Below are positions 7,295 to 14,255 of a stretch of DNA of 14,255 bases, one piece after another. Location: NCBI GenBank assembly GCA_014239355.1, contig JAAZYZ010000105.1, positions 1 through 14,255 of the forward strand, in the 5' to 3' direction. The first letter of the stretch is position 1; the number at the start of each line of letters is the position of its first letter. The stretch is from Fidelibacterota bacterium (GTDB taxonomy: Bacteria > Marinisomatota > Marinisomatia > SCGC-AAA003-L08 > TMED6). The notes below the pieces were generated by a model. That model had not been told where the DNA came from and searched no databases. It was given only the letters and a program-made list of their open reading frames with translations. The translations under genes were made by a program, and so were the position numbers.

Positions 7295-9295
7295 CTACAA
7301 TAAACCTATTTTCTTTCTAAGATAAATTTCTAAACAAAATAAAATAATCACTAATAGAAATATTTTTTCTCTAATAAAAAGATCTAATGCAGAATAAATC
7401 TTCTTTAAATCTTGTTCTATAGGATTTAAACTAATTCTTTCTAAAAAATTGTTATCTAAGCTATCAATGTGAGTATAAAAACCACCCGATTTTGAAGAAA
7501 TATTCTTCAATAAACTTACATTTTGACCACCACCTTCTAATTCAATATTATGCTTAGCAACATGAAAGGTCTCTTTATTTGAATTAATAACTTCTGAATT
7601 TGTTCCTATAAATGAACAATATATTTCAAATTTACCATTTTTATTGAAAAATAAATTAGTCTCAGAATCAAATTCTATAGAATCAATAATCATTCGCTCT
7701 AAATCATTTATAACTATCTTTTTATTAATAGCATCAAAGGGTATAGTATTTTCTAATTTAAATAATAATTTTTCACCTATTGAGTAATTGTTTTTATAAA
7801 CCTGTAAATCAAGTAAAGAATTATTATTTAAATTTTTATTAATTAGATATCTAAAATACTCATCAATGTATCGGTTATTATACTTTGTTTTCATAAAAAA
7901 TGATAATTCAGAAATATTAGGTATTAAAAATGCATAGAAACTAAATAATGATAACTGAGCTATACTTCCATTAGAAAAATAATTATTTTTGTTAAAATTC
8001 GAACAATCATTACAAAATAAACTATAGTTAGATTTAACAGAAAATAAATCAGAATCACCTTCTAACGTAAAGTTTTTTTGATAATTACCATTATCAATAT
8101 AAAATTCTTCTGGAGCAATGATATCTAACATCATTTTTAATAATTCTGAGTTAAAATTATAGCTTTCAAAAAATAGAATTTTTAATTTATTTTCATAAAC
8201 TTTCTTAAAAAAATTATAACCAGAAATATCATTTGGAAAATTATCAAAAATCACATAATCAAAATTATCTAGTAATAATTTAGAATAATCAAATTCTTCA
8301 TTCAATATAAATGTGTGAGTCAAGTGAATATTAGATATATCTTCTAAATTTGATTTAATAAATGATGTGTTATAACTTAGTTTTCCAGTAAGCAATAATA
8401 TATTTTTTATTTCATTTTTCATTAAATCAATTTTCCAAAGATTATTATGTATTTTTGAATCAGAAAATCCTATTGGAGTTATCTTAGTAACTATGTTATT
8501 AGTAATATTATTAGAATGAAATGAAAACTTTTTATCAAAATTATAATTTCCATATGAAACTTTTATAGAATCTGAATAGAGAAGATTATCATCGGATAAA
8601 ATTTCGTAAATAAAACTCTTATTTTCTATGATGTTAACTGAAAATGAAACATTTAAATTAATAGAATCTATTAAAGATTCTAATTTAACATCCGTTATAC
8701 CTATATCTTGATTATTATCAATATTTCCTACTCCAACTGCATGTATAATGATATTATCTTGGTTATAAAAATTATTAGATATAAATCCAGAATTAATCAT
8801 ACCATCTGAAATTAATATTAATTGATCTATTTCCTTGTTTAATGAAATATCTTTAATGTAATCAAATGATGTAGATTCATTATTAAATAAAAAATTATCT
8901 TTATTTATAATACTATCTAAATCATACCAATACATATCAATACTATCATCATATCCCCAATTTGAAATTTGATTTAAATAGGTCGAAATATTAATAGAAT
9001 AATCATTTAATATTTTATCAACACTTAAAGAATTATCAACCATTACACCTATTTTTTGTGTTCTAAATAATGATTCTTGGTATTTAAAAAAAGTATTATT
9101 AAATAGAGGGATAAGCAATACTAATATTAAAAATCTAAATAATAGTATAAATTTACTTTTAGTACTATTTATTTTAATTTTTTTTGAAAGTAAATAAATG
9201 AAATAAAGAAATAGAAAGAAATAAAAAGATAAAAATAAATTGTCAAATAAAATGATATCAATTAGAGTTTGAAAAATAATATTTAGATATAACAT
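7295..9295 (-). CDS. Membrane-anchored von Willebrand A / glutamine-amidotransferase-like protein
   Basis: A 666-residue protein with hydrophobic helices near the N-terminus (about 18-37 and 48-66, perhaps one more at 5-17) and one at the C-terminus (about 643-659). Between them lies a vWA domain (about 80-195) with the metal-site motif DNSLS (87-91) and LILISDG (159-165). A beta-rich linker follows, then a Rossmann-like segment starting KNILLLTGKLSYNTSF (297-312), which resembles the amidotransferase-like domain of BatA-type vWA membrane proteins; no catalytic Cys-His pair is obvious. The last part is beta-sandwich-like. Similar large vWA proteins occur in Bacteroidota and Planctomycetes, where their role is unclear. 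No MoxR ATPase gene, the usual partner of Bat proteins, is nearby. The gene starts 5 nt after the tsaD stop with no Shine-Dalgarno. Asn, Ile and Phe are very abundant, in line with the low G+C. Confidence 0.72.
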   Translation of the reverse strand: MLYLNIIFQTLIDIILFDNLFLSFYFFLFLYFIYLLSKKIKINSTKSKFILLFRFLILVLLIPLFNNTFFKYQESLFRTQKIGVMVDNSLSVDKILNDYSINISTYLNQISNWGYDDSIDMYWYDLDSIINKDNFLFNNESTSFDYIKDISLNKEIDQLILISDGMINSGFISNNFYNQDNIIIHAVGVGNIDNNQDIGITDVKLESLIDSINLNVSFSVNIIENKSFIYEILSDDNLLYSDSIKVSYGNYNFDKKFSFHSNNITNNIVTKITPIGFSDSKIHNNLWKIDLMKNEIKNILLLTGKLSYNTSFIKSNLEDISNIHLTHTFILNEEFDYSKLLLDNFDYVIFDNFPNDISGYNFFKKVYENKLKILFFESYNFNSELLKMMLDIIAPEEFYIDNGNYQKNFTLEGDSDLFSVKSNYSLFCNDCSNFNKNNYFSNGSIAQLSLFSFYAFLIPNISELSFFMKTKYNNRYIDEYFRYLINKNLNNNSLLDLQVYKNNYSIGEKLLFKLENTIPFDAINKKIVINDLERMIIDSIEFDSETNLFFNKNGKFEIYCSFIGTNSEVINSNKETFHVAKHNIELEGGGQNVSLLKNISSKSGGFYTHIDSLDNNFLERISLNPIEQDLKKIYSALDLFIREKIFLLVIILFCLEIYLRKKIGLL

Positions 9296-9300
9296 ATATA

Positions 9301-10299
9301 CTATAATTTTAAATTAGGAATAGGAGCTAAATCATAATTAGATTTCTGACCATTAATAATTTTTTGATATGCAGCCATAGCAATCATTGCCGCATTATCA
9401 GTACAATATTCTAACCTCGGTAATATTATTTTCTTTTTATAATCTAATTCAAACTGTTTACCTTTTGCTCTTAACCTATTATTTGCTGCCACACCACCTG
9501 ATATATAAATATCATTTACATCTGGATAATCTATAATAATATTTTTTAATGCATTAAATAAACAATCAAGTATAGCTTCTTGGTATGAAGCTGCAATATT
9601 AGAAATATTATTTTGAAATTCATCCTCATTAGTTCTTTGAGAATAATATAATAAAGCTGTTTTTAAGCCACTAAATGAAAAACTATAAGGTGATTTTTTA
9701 ACTTTAGGTCTAGGAAAATTAACAAAATTAACATTACCATTTTTAGATATCTTATCAATTTCAGGACCACCTGGATATTCAAGACCTAGTATTCTTGCTC
9801 CTTTATCAAATGCTTCACCTGCAGCATCATCAGTAGTTTCTCCTATTAAAGAAAAATGATTATAATCCTTTATTAACCATATTTGAGTATGTCCACCTGA
9901 AACTAGAAGACAAATATTTGGGAAAGAAATATTTTCATTTTCGATATAATTGGAAAATAAATGTCCCTCTAAATGGTTGGTACCTAAAAAAGGTATTTTT
10001 AATGATAAGGACATTGCTTTTGCAAAATTTAAACCAACTAATAATGACCCCATTAAACCTGGTCCATAAGTAACAGCAATACCATTTAAATTAGATAATT
10101 TTAAAGAAGATTGGTTAAGTGCAGCATCAACAACATCTATAATTTCATTTAAATGTTCTTGAGAAGCTAACTCTGGTACAACTCCCCCATATTTTTTATG
10201 AATTTGTTGAGTATATATTACATTACTTATAAGCTGACCATCACTTATAATTGACGCAGAGGTTTCATCACAAGAGGTTTCAATACCTAATATATTCAT
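9301..10299 (-). CDS. tsaD: tRNA N6-adenosine threonylcarbamoyltransferase TsaD
   Basis: A 332-residue cytoplasmic enzyme that moves the threonylcarbamoyl group from TC-AMP to A37 of ANN-decoding tRNAs, with TsaB and TsaE, making t6A. The ASKHA fold is clear: MNILGIETSCDETSAS at the start, the metal-binding histidines in NHLEGH (108-113), LLVSGGHTQIW (131-141), TTDDAAGEAFDKGAR (155-169), ISGGVAANNRLR (266-277), and the metal-binding Asp in CTDNAAM (299-305). The length is usual for the family and no key residue is missing. The ATG at 10299 lies 23 nt after the rpsA stop. No Shine-Dalgarno is visible in that A+T-only gap. No tsaB or tsaE is seen here. Confidence 0.97.
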   Translation of the reverse strand: MNILGIETSCDETSASIISDGQLISNVIYTQQIHKKYGGVVPELASQEHLNEIIDVVDAALNQSSLKLSNLNGIAVTYGPGLMGSLLVGLNFAKAMSLSLKIPFLGTNHLEGHLFSNYIENENISFPNICLLVSGGHTQIWLIKDYNHFSLIGETTDDAAGEAFDKGARILGLEYPGGPEIDKISKNGNVNFVNFPRPKVKKSPYSFSFSGLKTALLYYSQRTNEDEFQNNISNIAASYQEAILDCLFNALKNIIIDYPDVNDIYISGGVAANNRLRAKGKQFELDYKKKIILPRLEYCTDNAAMIAMAAYQKIINGQKSNYDLAPIPNLKL

Positions 10300-10322
10300 G
10301 ATATAATATTACAATTAATTTA

Positions 10323-12185
10323 TTACTCATCTTCTGGAGATCCAGAATCAGATTCAGAGGAATTATTTAAATGTTCAGAAAAATCAACAATAAAAATTAT
10401 TTTTCTTAATTCTTCATCAACTTCTTGAACTGTAACCTTTAATTTATAATCAGGAATAAAAACATCTTTAGCTGCTTTTTTTTCTTCTTTAGATAAAGTT
10501 TTAAAAAGAATTATACCTTCTAAATTATTATCTAATTTAACTGTAGCACCTTTGTCTGTTACTTCAATGATTGATGTATCAATTTTTTTGCCAGATTCAT
10601 ACTCATCACCAATATTTTCCCAAGGATTATCAGTTACTTGCTTGATACCTAAAGATAATCTGTGTTCTTTATTAGATAAATCTAAAATTTTAATTTTAAC
10701 TTTATCTCCTTTATTTAAAATATCTTTAGGATGCTTAACAATTTCAGTCCATGACATATCTGATATATGAACTAGTCCATCAACACCTTCTTCTAATTGA
10801 ACAAATGCTCCATATTGAGTTAGATTTTTTACAATACCTTCATGGATACTATCAACTTCATATTTTTCCTCAATTTTATCCCATGGATTCTCTTGCAATT
10901 GTTTTATCCCTAAAGAAATCTTCTTTTCACTACTTTCTACAGTTAGTACTTTTGCTTCTAAAGTATCTCCAATTTTAAATAAATCAGTAGGATGCTTAAT
11001 GTGTCTTGTCCAAGACATTTCTGAAACATGGACTAACCCTTCAACTCCTTCTTCAAGCTCAACAAAAGCGCCATATTTCATCATATTAACCACTTTACCT
11101 TTTACCATTGTATTGATAGGATATTTATCTTCTATACCATCCCATGGCTCACTTTGTAACTGTTTTAGCCCTAAAGAAACTCTAACTGTTTCTGGATCAT
11201 AATCTATAATTTTTACTTGAAGCTCATCACCTATAGAAATCTTTTCTGATGGATGATTAATTCTTCCCCAAGTAATATCTGTTATATGCAGCAATCCATC
11301 GATACCACCTAAATCTATAAAAGCTCCAAAATCGGTAATATTTTTAACAGTACCATTTAATATATCGCCAACTTTTAATTTGTCCATTATCTCTTTTCTT
11401 TTGTCATCCAAATCATTAGCTAATATCTCTTTTCTAGATAAGACAATGTTTTGTCTTAATTCATTAAATTTGACAATTTTAAATTCACTTTCCATACCTA
11501 CATATTCATCAAAATTAGTAATTGGTTTAATATCAATTTGAGAACCGGGTAAAAACCCTTGAACTGGATCTAAATCTACAATCATACCGCCTTTAATTCT
11601 CCTTACAATTTTACCTGATATAATTTCAGAATTATCGAAATTATTTCGTAATTCATCCCACTTTAACATGAATTCAGCTTTTTCTCTAGATAAAATCAAA
11701 TTACCTTTTCTATCTTCAAAAGAAATAATAAAAACATCAACACTCTCACCTACAATAGGAACTGAGTTCTTAAACTCATTTTTTGAAATAAGACCTTCAG
11801 ATTTAAAGCCAATATCTACAAAAACATCTCTTTCATTAACTCTAACTATAATACCTTTTACTACATCTTTTTCTTTCTTATCTAAGCCTGAGTTATAAAT
11901 TTCTTTATTTTCCTCATCCTCTAATGATACAACGTTATCAATTTCCTCAAAATCATATTGCTTAATATTTATAATTGATTTATCTAAATAGTTAATCATC
12001 TTTTTATTTGTTTTAGAATTATCTGTTTTTTCTTCAGCTATTGTTTCTAACTCAGTTGAATCAGATTCAATAATGTCAGCCTTTACATCCTCAATAGTAT
12101 TAACTTCTGTTATTTTGTTATCTAAATCCTGATCTAATTCTTGTCCTAAATTATCATTTGTATTTTCGTTGTTATCATTTATCAT
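10323..12185 (-). CDS. rpsA: 30S ribosomal protein S1
   Basis: A 620-residue protein with six S1 (OB-fold) RNA-binding domains at about 107-170, 188-252, 273-343, 360-430, 447-517 and 534-606. Domains 3-5 are the most alike, each with a GAF(I/V) strand, a GL(L/V)H(I/V) element and ending in SLG(I/L)KQ. Domains 1 and 2 would dock on the ribosome; 3-6 bind mRNA and bring it to the 30S subunit. The count matches the E. coli type, but about 100 acidic residues precede domain 1 and the chain ends in an acidic Ser-rich tail (about 608-620), giving 620 residues against 557 in E. coli. The ATG at 12185 is 22 nt after the cmk stop. The only purine element, AGGTAA, is about 13 nt or more from the ATG, so the ribosome binding site is weak. 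In other bacteria S1 represses its own weak-SD message. Confidence 0.96.
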   Translation of the reverse strand: MINDNNENTNDNLGQELDQDLDNKITEVNTIEDVKADIIESDSTELETIAEEKTDNSKTNKKMINYLDKSIINIKQYDFEEIDNVVSLEDEENKEIYNSGLDKKEKDVVKGIIVRVNERDVFVDIGFKSEGLISKNEFKNSVPIVGESVDVFIISFEDRKGNLILSREKAEFMLKWDELRNNFDNSEIISGKIVRRIKGGMIVDLDPVQGFLPGSQIDIKPITNFDEYVGMESEFKIVKFNELRQNIVLSRKEILANDLDDKRKEIMDKLKVGDILNGTVKNITDFGAFIDLGGIDGLLHITDITWGRINHPSEKISIGDELQVKIIDYDPETVRVSLGLKQLQSEPWDGIEDKYPINTMVKGKVVNMMKYGAFVELEEGVEGLVHVSEMSWTRHIKHPTDLFKIGDTLEAKVLTVESSEKKISLGIKQLQENPWDKIEEKYEVDSIHEGIVKNLTQYGAFVQLEEGVDGLVHISDMSWTEIVKHPKDILNKGDKVKIKILDLSNKEHRLSLGIKQVTDNPWENIGDEYESGKKIDTSIIEVTDKGATVKLDNNLEGIILFKTLSKEEKKAAKDVFIPDYKLKVTVQEVDEELRKIIFIVDFSEHLNNSSESDSGSPEDE

Positions 12186-12207
12186 GTTATGTTTTATTAC
12201 CTATTTG

Positions 12208-12861
12208 TTAGTTATTAGTTATTATGTTATATAGTTTATTTACTTGCTGATCTATAGTCAATGAAGTTGTATCAATCACTAATGCATCAGTTGCTTTTAT
12301 TAATGGTGAAATAGATCTATTAGAATCTAACATATCTCTTTTTTCTAATTGAGTTGCCAATTCTGATATAGATATTGATGAATTATCAGATATTTCATTA
12401 AATCTTCTCTCTGCTCTAACTAATATATCAGCTTTAATAAAAAATTTATAATCTGCATCAGGAAAAACGTGAGATCCTATATCTCGTCCTTCTACAACAA
12501 TATCTTTTTTATTAGAAAAATTACGCTGTATTTTAACCATTTCTTTCCTGACCTCACTAATTTTACTCACATCACTAACAAATCTATTGATAGTTTGTTT
12601 TCTAATATGGCTATTAACATTCTGATTATCTAAAAAAACTATAAAATCATTATTTTGATGATCTATTGTTAGATTCATTTTATTTAATAATTGTAAAATT
12701 TCTGAAGAATCAGTTAAATCAGCAGAATTATTTAAAAGATAATGAGTCACTGCACGATACATTGCACCAGTATCTAAATAAATAAAACCTATTTTTTTTG
12801 CTAACAACTTAGCTGTTGTACTCTTTCCTGAACCTGCAGGCCCATCAATCGCTATTATCAT
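12208..12861 (-). CDS. cmk: Cytidylate kinase
   Basis: A 217-residue P-loop kinase that phosphorylates CMP and dCMP with ATP in the cytoplasm, recycling pyrimidine nucleotides. The ATP-binding loop is GPAGSGKST (7-15), the CMP-site motif is DTGAMYR (30-36), GRDIGSHVFPDA (125-136) follows, and the lid-region motif is RDMLDSNR (175-182). All are intact and the length is right. I start at ATG 12861, which gives the standard MIIAIDGPAGSGK opening and has GGAG 11 nt upstream. An in-frame TTG at 12918 would add 19 residues not seen in the family and lacks a ribosome binding site. This leaves a 69-nt gap after the pseudouridine synthase gene. The cmk-rpsA pairing is common in bacteria, including E. 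coli. Confidence 0.96.
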   Translation of the reverse strand: MIIAIDGPAGSGKSTTAKLLAKKIGFIYLDTGAMYRAVTHYLLNNSADLTDSSEILQLLNKMNLTIDHQNNDFIVFLDNQNVNSHIRKQTINRFVSDVSKISEVRKEMVKIQRNFSNKKDIVVEGRDIGSHVFPDADYKFFIKADILVRAERRFNEISDNSSISISELATQLEKRDMLDSNRSISPLIKATDALVIDTTSLTIDQQVNKLYNIITNN

Positions 12862-12930
12862 TTTAATAAAAACTCCATTTACAAAAAGCCAAGTAATATA
12901 ACCATAAGCCCTATACAATTAAAAAGAATT
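12862..12930 (-). other. 69-nt gap between the pseudouridine synthase gene and cmk
   Basis: This is the largest intergenic stretch in the window. It holds the cmk ribosome binding site. It has a TATATT near 12900-12895, but no -35 box at proper spacing, so I do not call a promoter. No hairpin followed by a T-run is seen. Confidence 0.5.
12873..12876 (-). promoter_or_regulatory. Shine-Dalgarno GGAG for cmk
   Basis: GGAG reads 12876 to 12873, 11 nt before the ATG at 12861. The spacing is a little long, but it is the only candidate in the gap and favours this ATG over the TTG at 12918. Confidence 0.5.
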
Positions 12931-13629
12931 TTATTTTAATACATTATTCATTTCTACTTTTGATAATTTCCTATATTTACCGGGATTTAAATTATTAAGC
13001 TGAAAACCTGAAAAATAGTATCTATGAAGTAGACTTACTCTAACATCAAAATTAGAAAATATTCTTTTAATTTCTCTGTTTTTACCTTCTTTTAATATTA
13101 CATCCCATTCAAAATTATTACCTAATTGAGACATTAATTTAATCTGAGCCTTAACCTTTGTTCCATCATCAAGAATATATCCATTTTTAATTTGTTTTAG
13201 AAATCCTGATTCTATTTTTCCTTTTGTTTTTACGTAATATTTTTTTTCTTTTCTATACTTAGGATGTGTTAAATAGTTAGAAATATCTCCATCATTAGTT
13301 AATAAAATGATACCTGTAGTATCTCTATCAAGCCTTCCTATAGTAAATAATCTAACCTCACTTTCAATTAAATCAATAACCTTTAATCTTGAATGGGTAT
13401 CATTTGAAGTGCAAATATAACCTTTTGGCTTATTTAAAATATACACAACAGATTCCTCTTCAATCTCTAAAAATTTTCCATTTAATAACACTATATCATC
13501 CTTTTTAACCTTATAAGAAAAATCTGTTACAATACTTCCATTTATAGAAATCTTTTTATCTTTTATCAGATTGTCACATTTTCTTCTAGAATCTACACCA
13601 CATCTTGCTAAAAATTTATTGAGTCTCAT
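12931..13629 (-). CDS. Pseudouridine synthase, RsuA/RluB family
   Basis: A 232-residue rRNA-modifying enzyme that isomerises uridine to pseudouridine. An N-terminal S4 RNA-binding domain (MRLNKFLARCGVDSRRKCDN, 1-20, to about 60) precedes the synthase domain. That domain has VYILNKPKGYICTSND (62-77), the catalytic motif GRLDRDTTGIILLTNDGD (98-115) with Asp101 as nucleophile, and KEGKNREIKRIF (180-191) near the end. This is the RsuA/RluB/E/F family. Its place after scpA-scpB is the usual setting of rluB, which makes Psi2605 (E. coli numbering) in 23S rRNA, so rluB is the best guess. RsuA-type activity on 16S rRNA cannot be excluded. The ATG at 13629 is 2 nt after the scpB stop. A GGAG 14 nt upstream belongs to the scpB coding end and may help initiation. 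Confidence 0.92.
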   Translation of the reverse strand: MRLNKFLARCGVDSRRKCDNLIKDKKISINGSIVTDFSYKVKKDDIVLLNGKFLEIEEESVVYILNKPKGYICTSNDTHSRLKVIDLIESEVRLFTIGRLDRDTTGIILLTNDGDISNYLTHPKYRKEKKYYVKTKGKIESGFLKQIKNGYILDDGTKVKAQIKLMSQLGNNFEWDVILKEGKNREIKRIFSNFDVRVSLLHRYYFSGFQLNNLNPGKYRKLSKVEMNNVLK

Positions 13630-13631
13630 GA

Positions 13632-14156
13632 TTATTTTAAAATCTCCTTAATATCTTGCGTGTTGATTAAATCTTCAATTGTATTTAAACCAAAAGTTTC
13701 TAAGAAAAAATCAGTAGTTTTATAAAATATTTCTTTTTTATTCTGTTTTTTTGATTTTTTAAAAACAATCAGGTTGTTATCTAAAAGCTTTTTAATAACA
13801 CTAATGGAATCTACCCCTCTAATCGATTCAATCTCTAACCTTGAAATAGGCTGTTTAAATGCAACAATACTCAATACTTCAAGCCCAGCATTACTTAATC
13901 TATATTGTTTATTATTATCCTGAATTACAGTAATATATTTATGAAATTCTGGAAGAGTTCTAATCTGATATGCTTCTGATATAAAATCAATATATATACC
14001 TTTTTTGTTTTTTTGATATTCATTATTTAAAATATTAATAATATTTTTAATTTGATTATTGCTTAAATCTACTTTTAATGCATTACGAATTAAATCATTT
14101 GATATAGGTTTTTCACAAGCTAAGAGAATTGTTTCAATAATATTTTTGTGATTCAT
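13632..14156 (-). CDS. scpB: Segregation and condensation protein B
   Basis: A 174-residue winged-helix (kleisin-associated) protein. ScpB dimers bind ScpA, which bridges the SMC heads to form the bacterial condensin that organises and separates chromosomes. Family marks are LEVLSIVAFKQPISRLEIES (92-111), followed directly by IRGVDS, and the C-terminal YKTTDFFLETFGLNTIEDL (145-163). The first 80 residues form the N-terminal winged helix, and its length is typical. The usual Gly-Arg stretch near residues 130-140 is replaced by a Lys-rich segment (KKSKKQNKK, 133-141), probably a surface loop shaped by the A-rich genome. The ATG at 14156 follows the scpA stop by 4 nt with no Shine-Dalgarno, which implies translational coupling with scpA. 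Confidence 0.93.
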   Translation of the reverse strand: MNHKNIIETILLACEKPISNDLIRNALKVDLSNNQIKNIINILNNEYQKNKKGIYIDFISEAYQIRTLPEFHKYITVIQDNNKQYRLSNAGLEVLSIVAFKQPISRLEIESIRGVDSISVIKKLLDNNLIVFKKSKKQNKKEIFYKTTDFFLETFGLNTIEDLINTQDIKEILK

Positions 14157-14160
14157 GTAA

Positions 14161-14255
14161 TTAATTTATATTATTTATAATATATATTTCAGAAAATGAA
14201 TTTTTCTGTTCAATTATTATTTTTTTATTTTTAATCATTTCTAAAATAGCAATAA
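14161..14255 (-). CDS. scpA: Segregation and condensation protein A, C-terminal end (partial)
   Basis: Only the last 30 codons and the TAA stop (14163-14161) lie in the window; the gene enters from the right edge. The visible peptide begins IAILEMIKNKKIIIEQ and ends in SFSEIYIINNIN. It matches the C-terminal winged helix of the ScpA kleisin, typically FLALLEMIRxxxVxxxQ then FGEIYL, the part that binds the SMC head. The stop is 4 nt before the scpB ATG, as in the usual scpAB pair, which strengthens the call despite the short length. Confidence 0.8.
   Translation of the reverse strand, partial: IAILEMIKNKKIIIEQKNSFSEIYIINNIN

Noticed and set aside
10300..10322. Possible promoter (TAATATTATAT) before tsaD
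   Set aside because: The gap is only 23 nt of almost pure A+T, so -10-like strings are expected by chance, and no convincing -35 box is spaced to it.
10552..11202. Three plus-strand open frames opposite rpsA (10552-10770, 10751-10978, 10999-11202)
   Set aside because: They are antisense to the repeated S1 domains and share the repeat spacing, so they reflect the rpsA codons rather than genes.
10360..11340. Repeated DNA within rpsA, considered as a tandem repeat or mobile remnant
   Set aside because: The similarity (for instance the MSWT, HP and SLGIKQ segments at about 70-codon spacing) is explained by successive S1 domains.
11668..11898. Plus-strand open frame of 76 codons
   Set aside because: Antisense to S1 domain 1 of rpsA, with no start signal or family resemblance.
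12862..12918. N-terminal extension of cmk from TTG 12918
   Set aside because: The 19 extra residues are not part of the family and no ribosome binding site precedes the TTG, whereas ATG 12861 gives the standard opening with GGAG upstream.
1..14255. CRISPR arrays, tRNA/rRNA genes, insertion sequences, terminators
   Set aside because: I looked on both strands and saw no regularly spaced repeats, tRNA-like GC-rich arms, transposase frames, or G+C stem followed by a T-run; nearly all sequence is coding.

Overview
The window is a very A+T-rich (about 25% G+C, judged by eye from a few lines) bacterial chromosome segment. Every gene lies on the minus strand, so it is read from right (14255) to left (1). 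Gaps are tiny (roughly -4 to +70 nt), no stretch over 300 nt lacks a gene, and no terminator hairpin is visible. It looks like one long co-directional run of 15 genes, the two outermost cut by the window edges.

Right part (14255 to 9301), housekeeping: the last codons of scpA, then scpB (condensin partners), an RsuA/RluB-type pseudouridine synthase, cmk (cytidylate kinase), rpsA (six-domain ribosomal protein S1) and tsaD (tRNA t6A synthesis). These genes serve chromosome segregation, nucleotide supply, ribosome/tRNA modification and translation.

Centre (9295 to 7295): a large membrane-anchored von Willebrand A protein with a glutamine-amidotransferase-like middle. It sits 5 nt after tsaD and its function is unknown.

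Left part (7267 to 1), surface polysaccharide: a short sulfotransferase-like protein with an altered PAPS loop, an outer-membrane polysaccharide export protein (OPX/Wza-like, SLBB domains), a Wzz-type chain-length protein, an EpsG/Wzy-type polymerase, a GT2 glycosyltransferase, a cytoplasmic WD40-like (PD40) propeller protein, a second GT2 glycosyltransferase, and the N-terminus of a membrane protein that is probably the initiating polyprenyl-phosphate sugar transferase. Together they would start a lipid-linked glycan, extend it, polymerise it, control its length and export it across a Gram-negative envelope. No Wzx flippase is present; it may lie past the left edge.

Organism: an outer membrane is implied by the OPX protein. 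The low G+C, tightly packed genes, sulfotransferase homologue and S1/cmk/scpAB order suggest a streamlined marine bacterium of the FCB group. Marinimicrobia (SAR406) is my best guess, at low to moderate confidence and without any search. Several starts are set by clear Shine-Dalgarno sequences, two of them in front of TTG codons.
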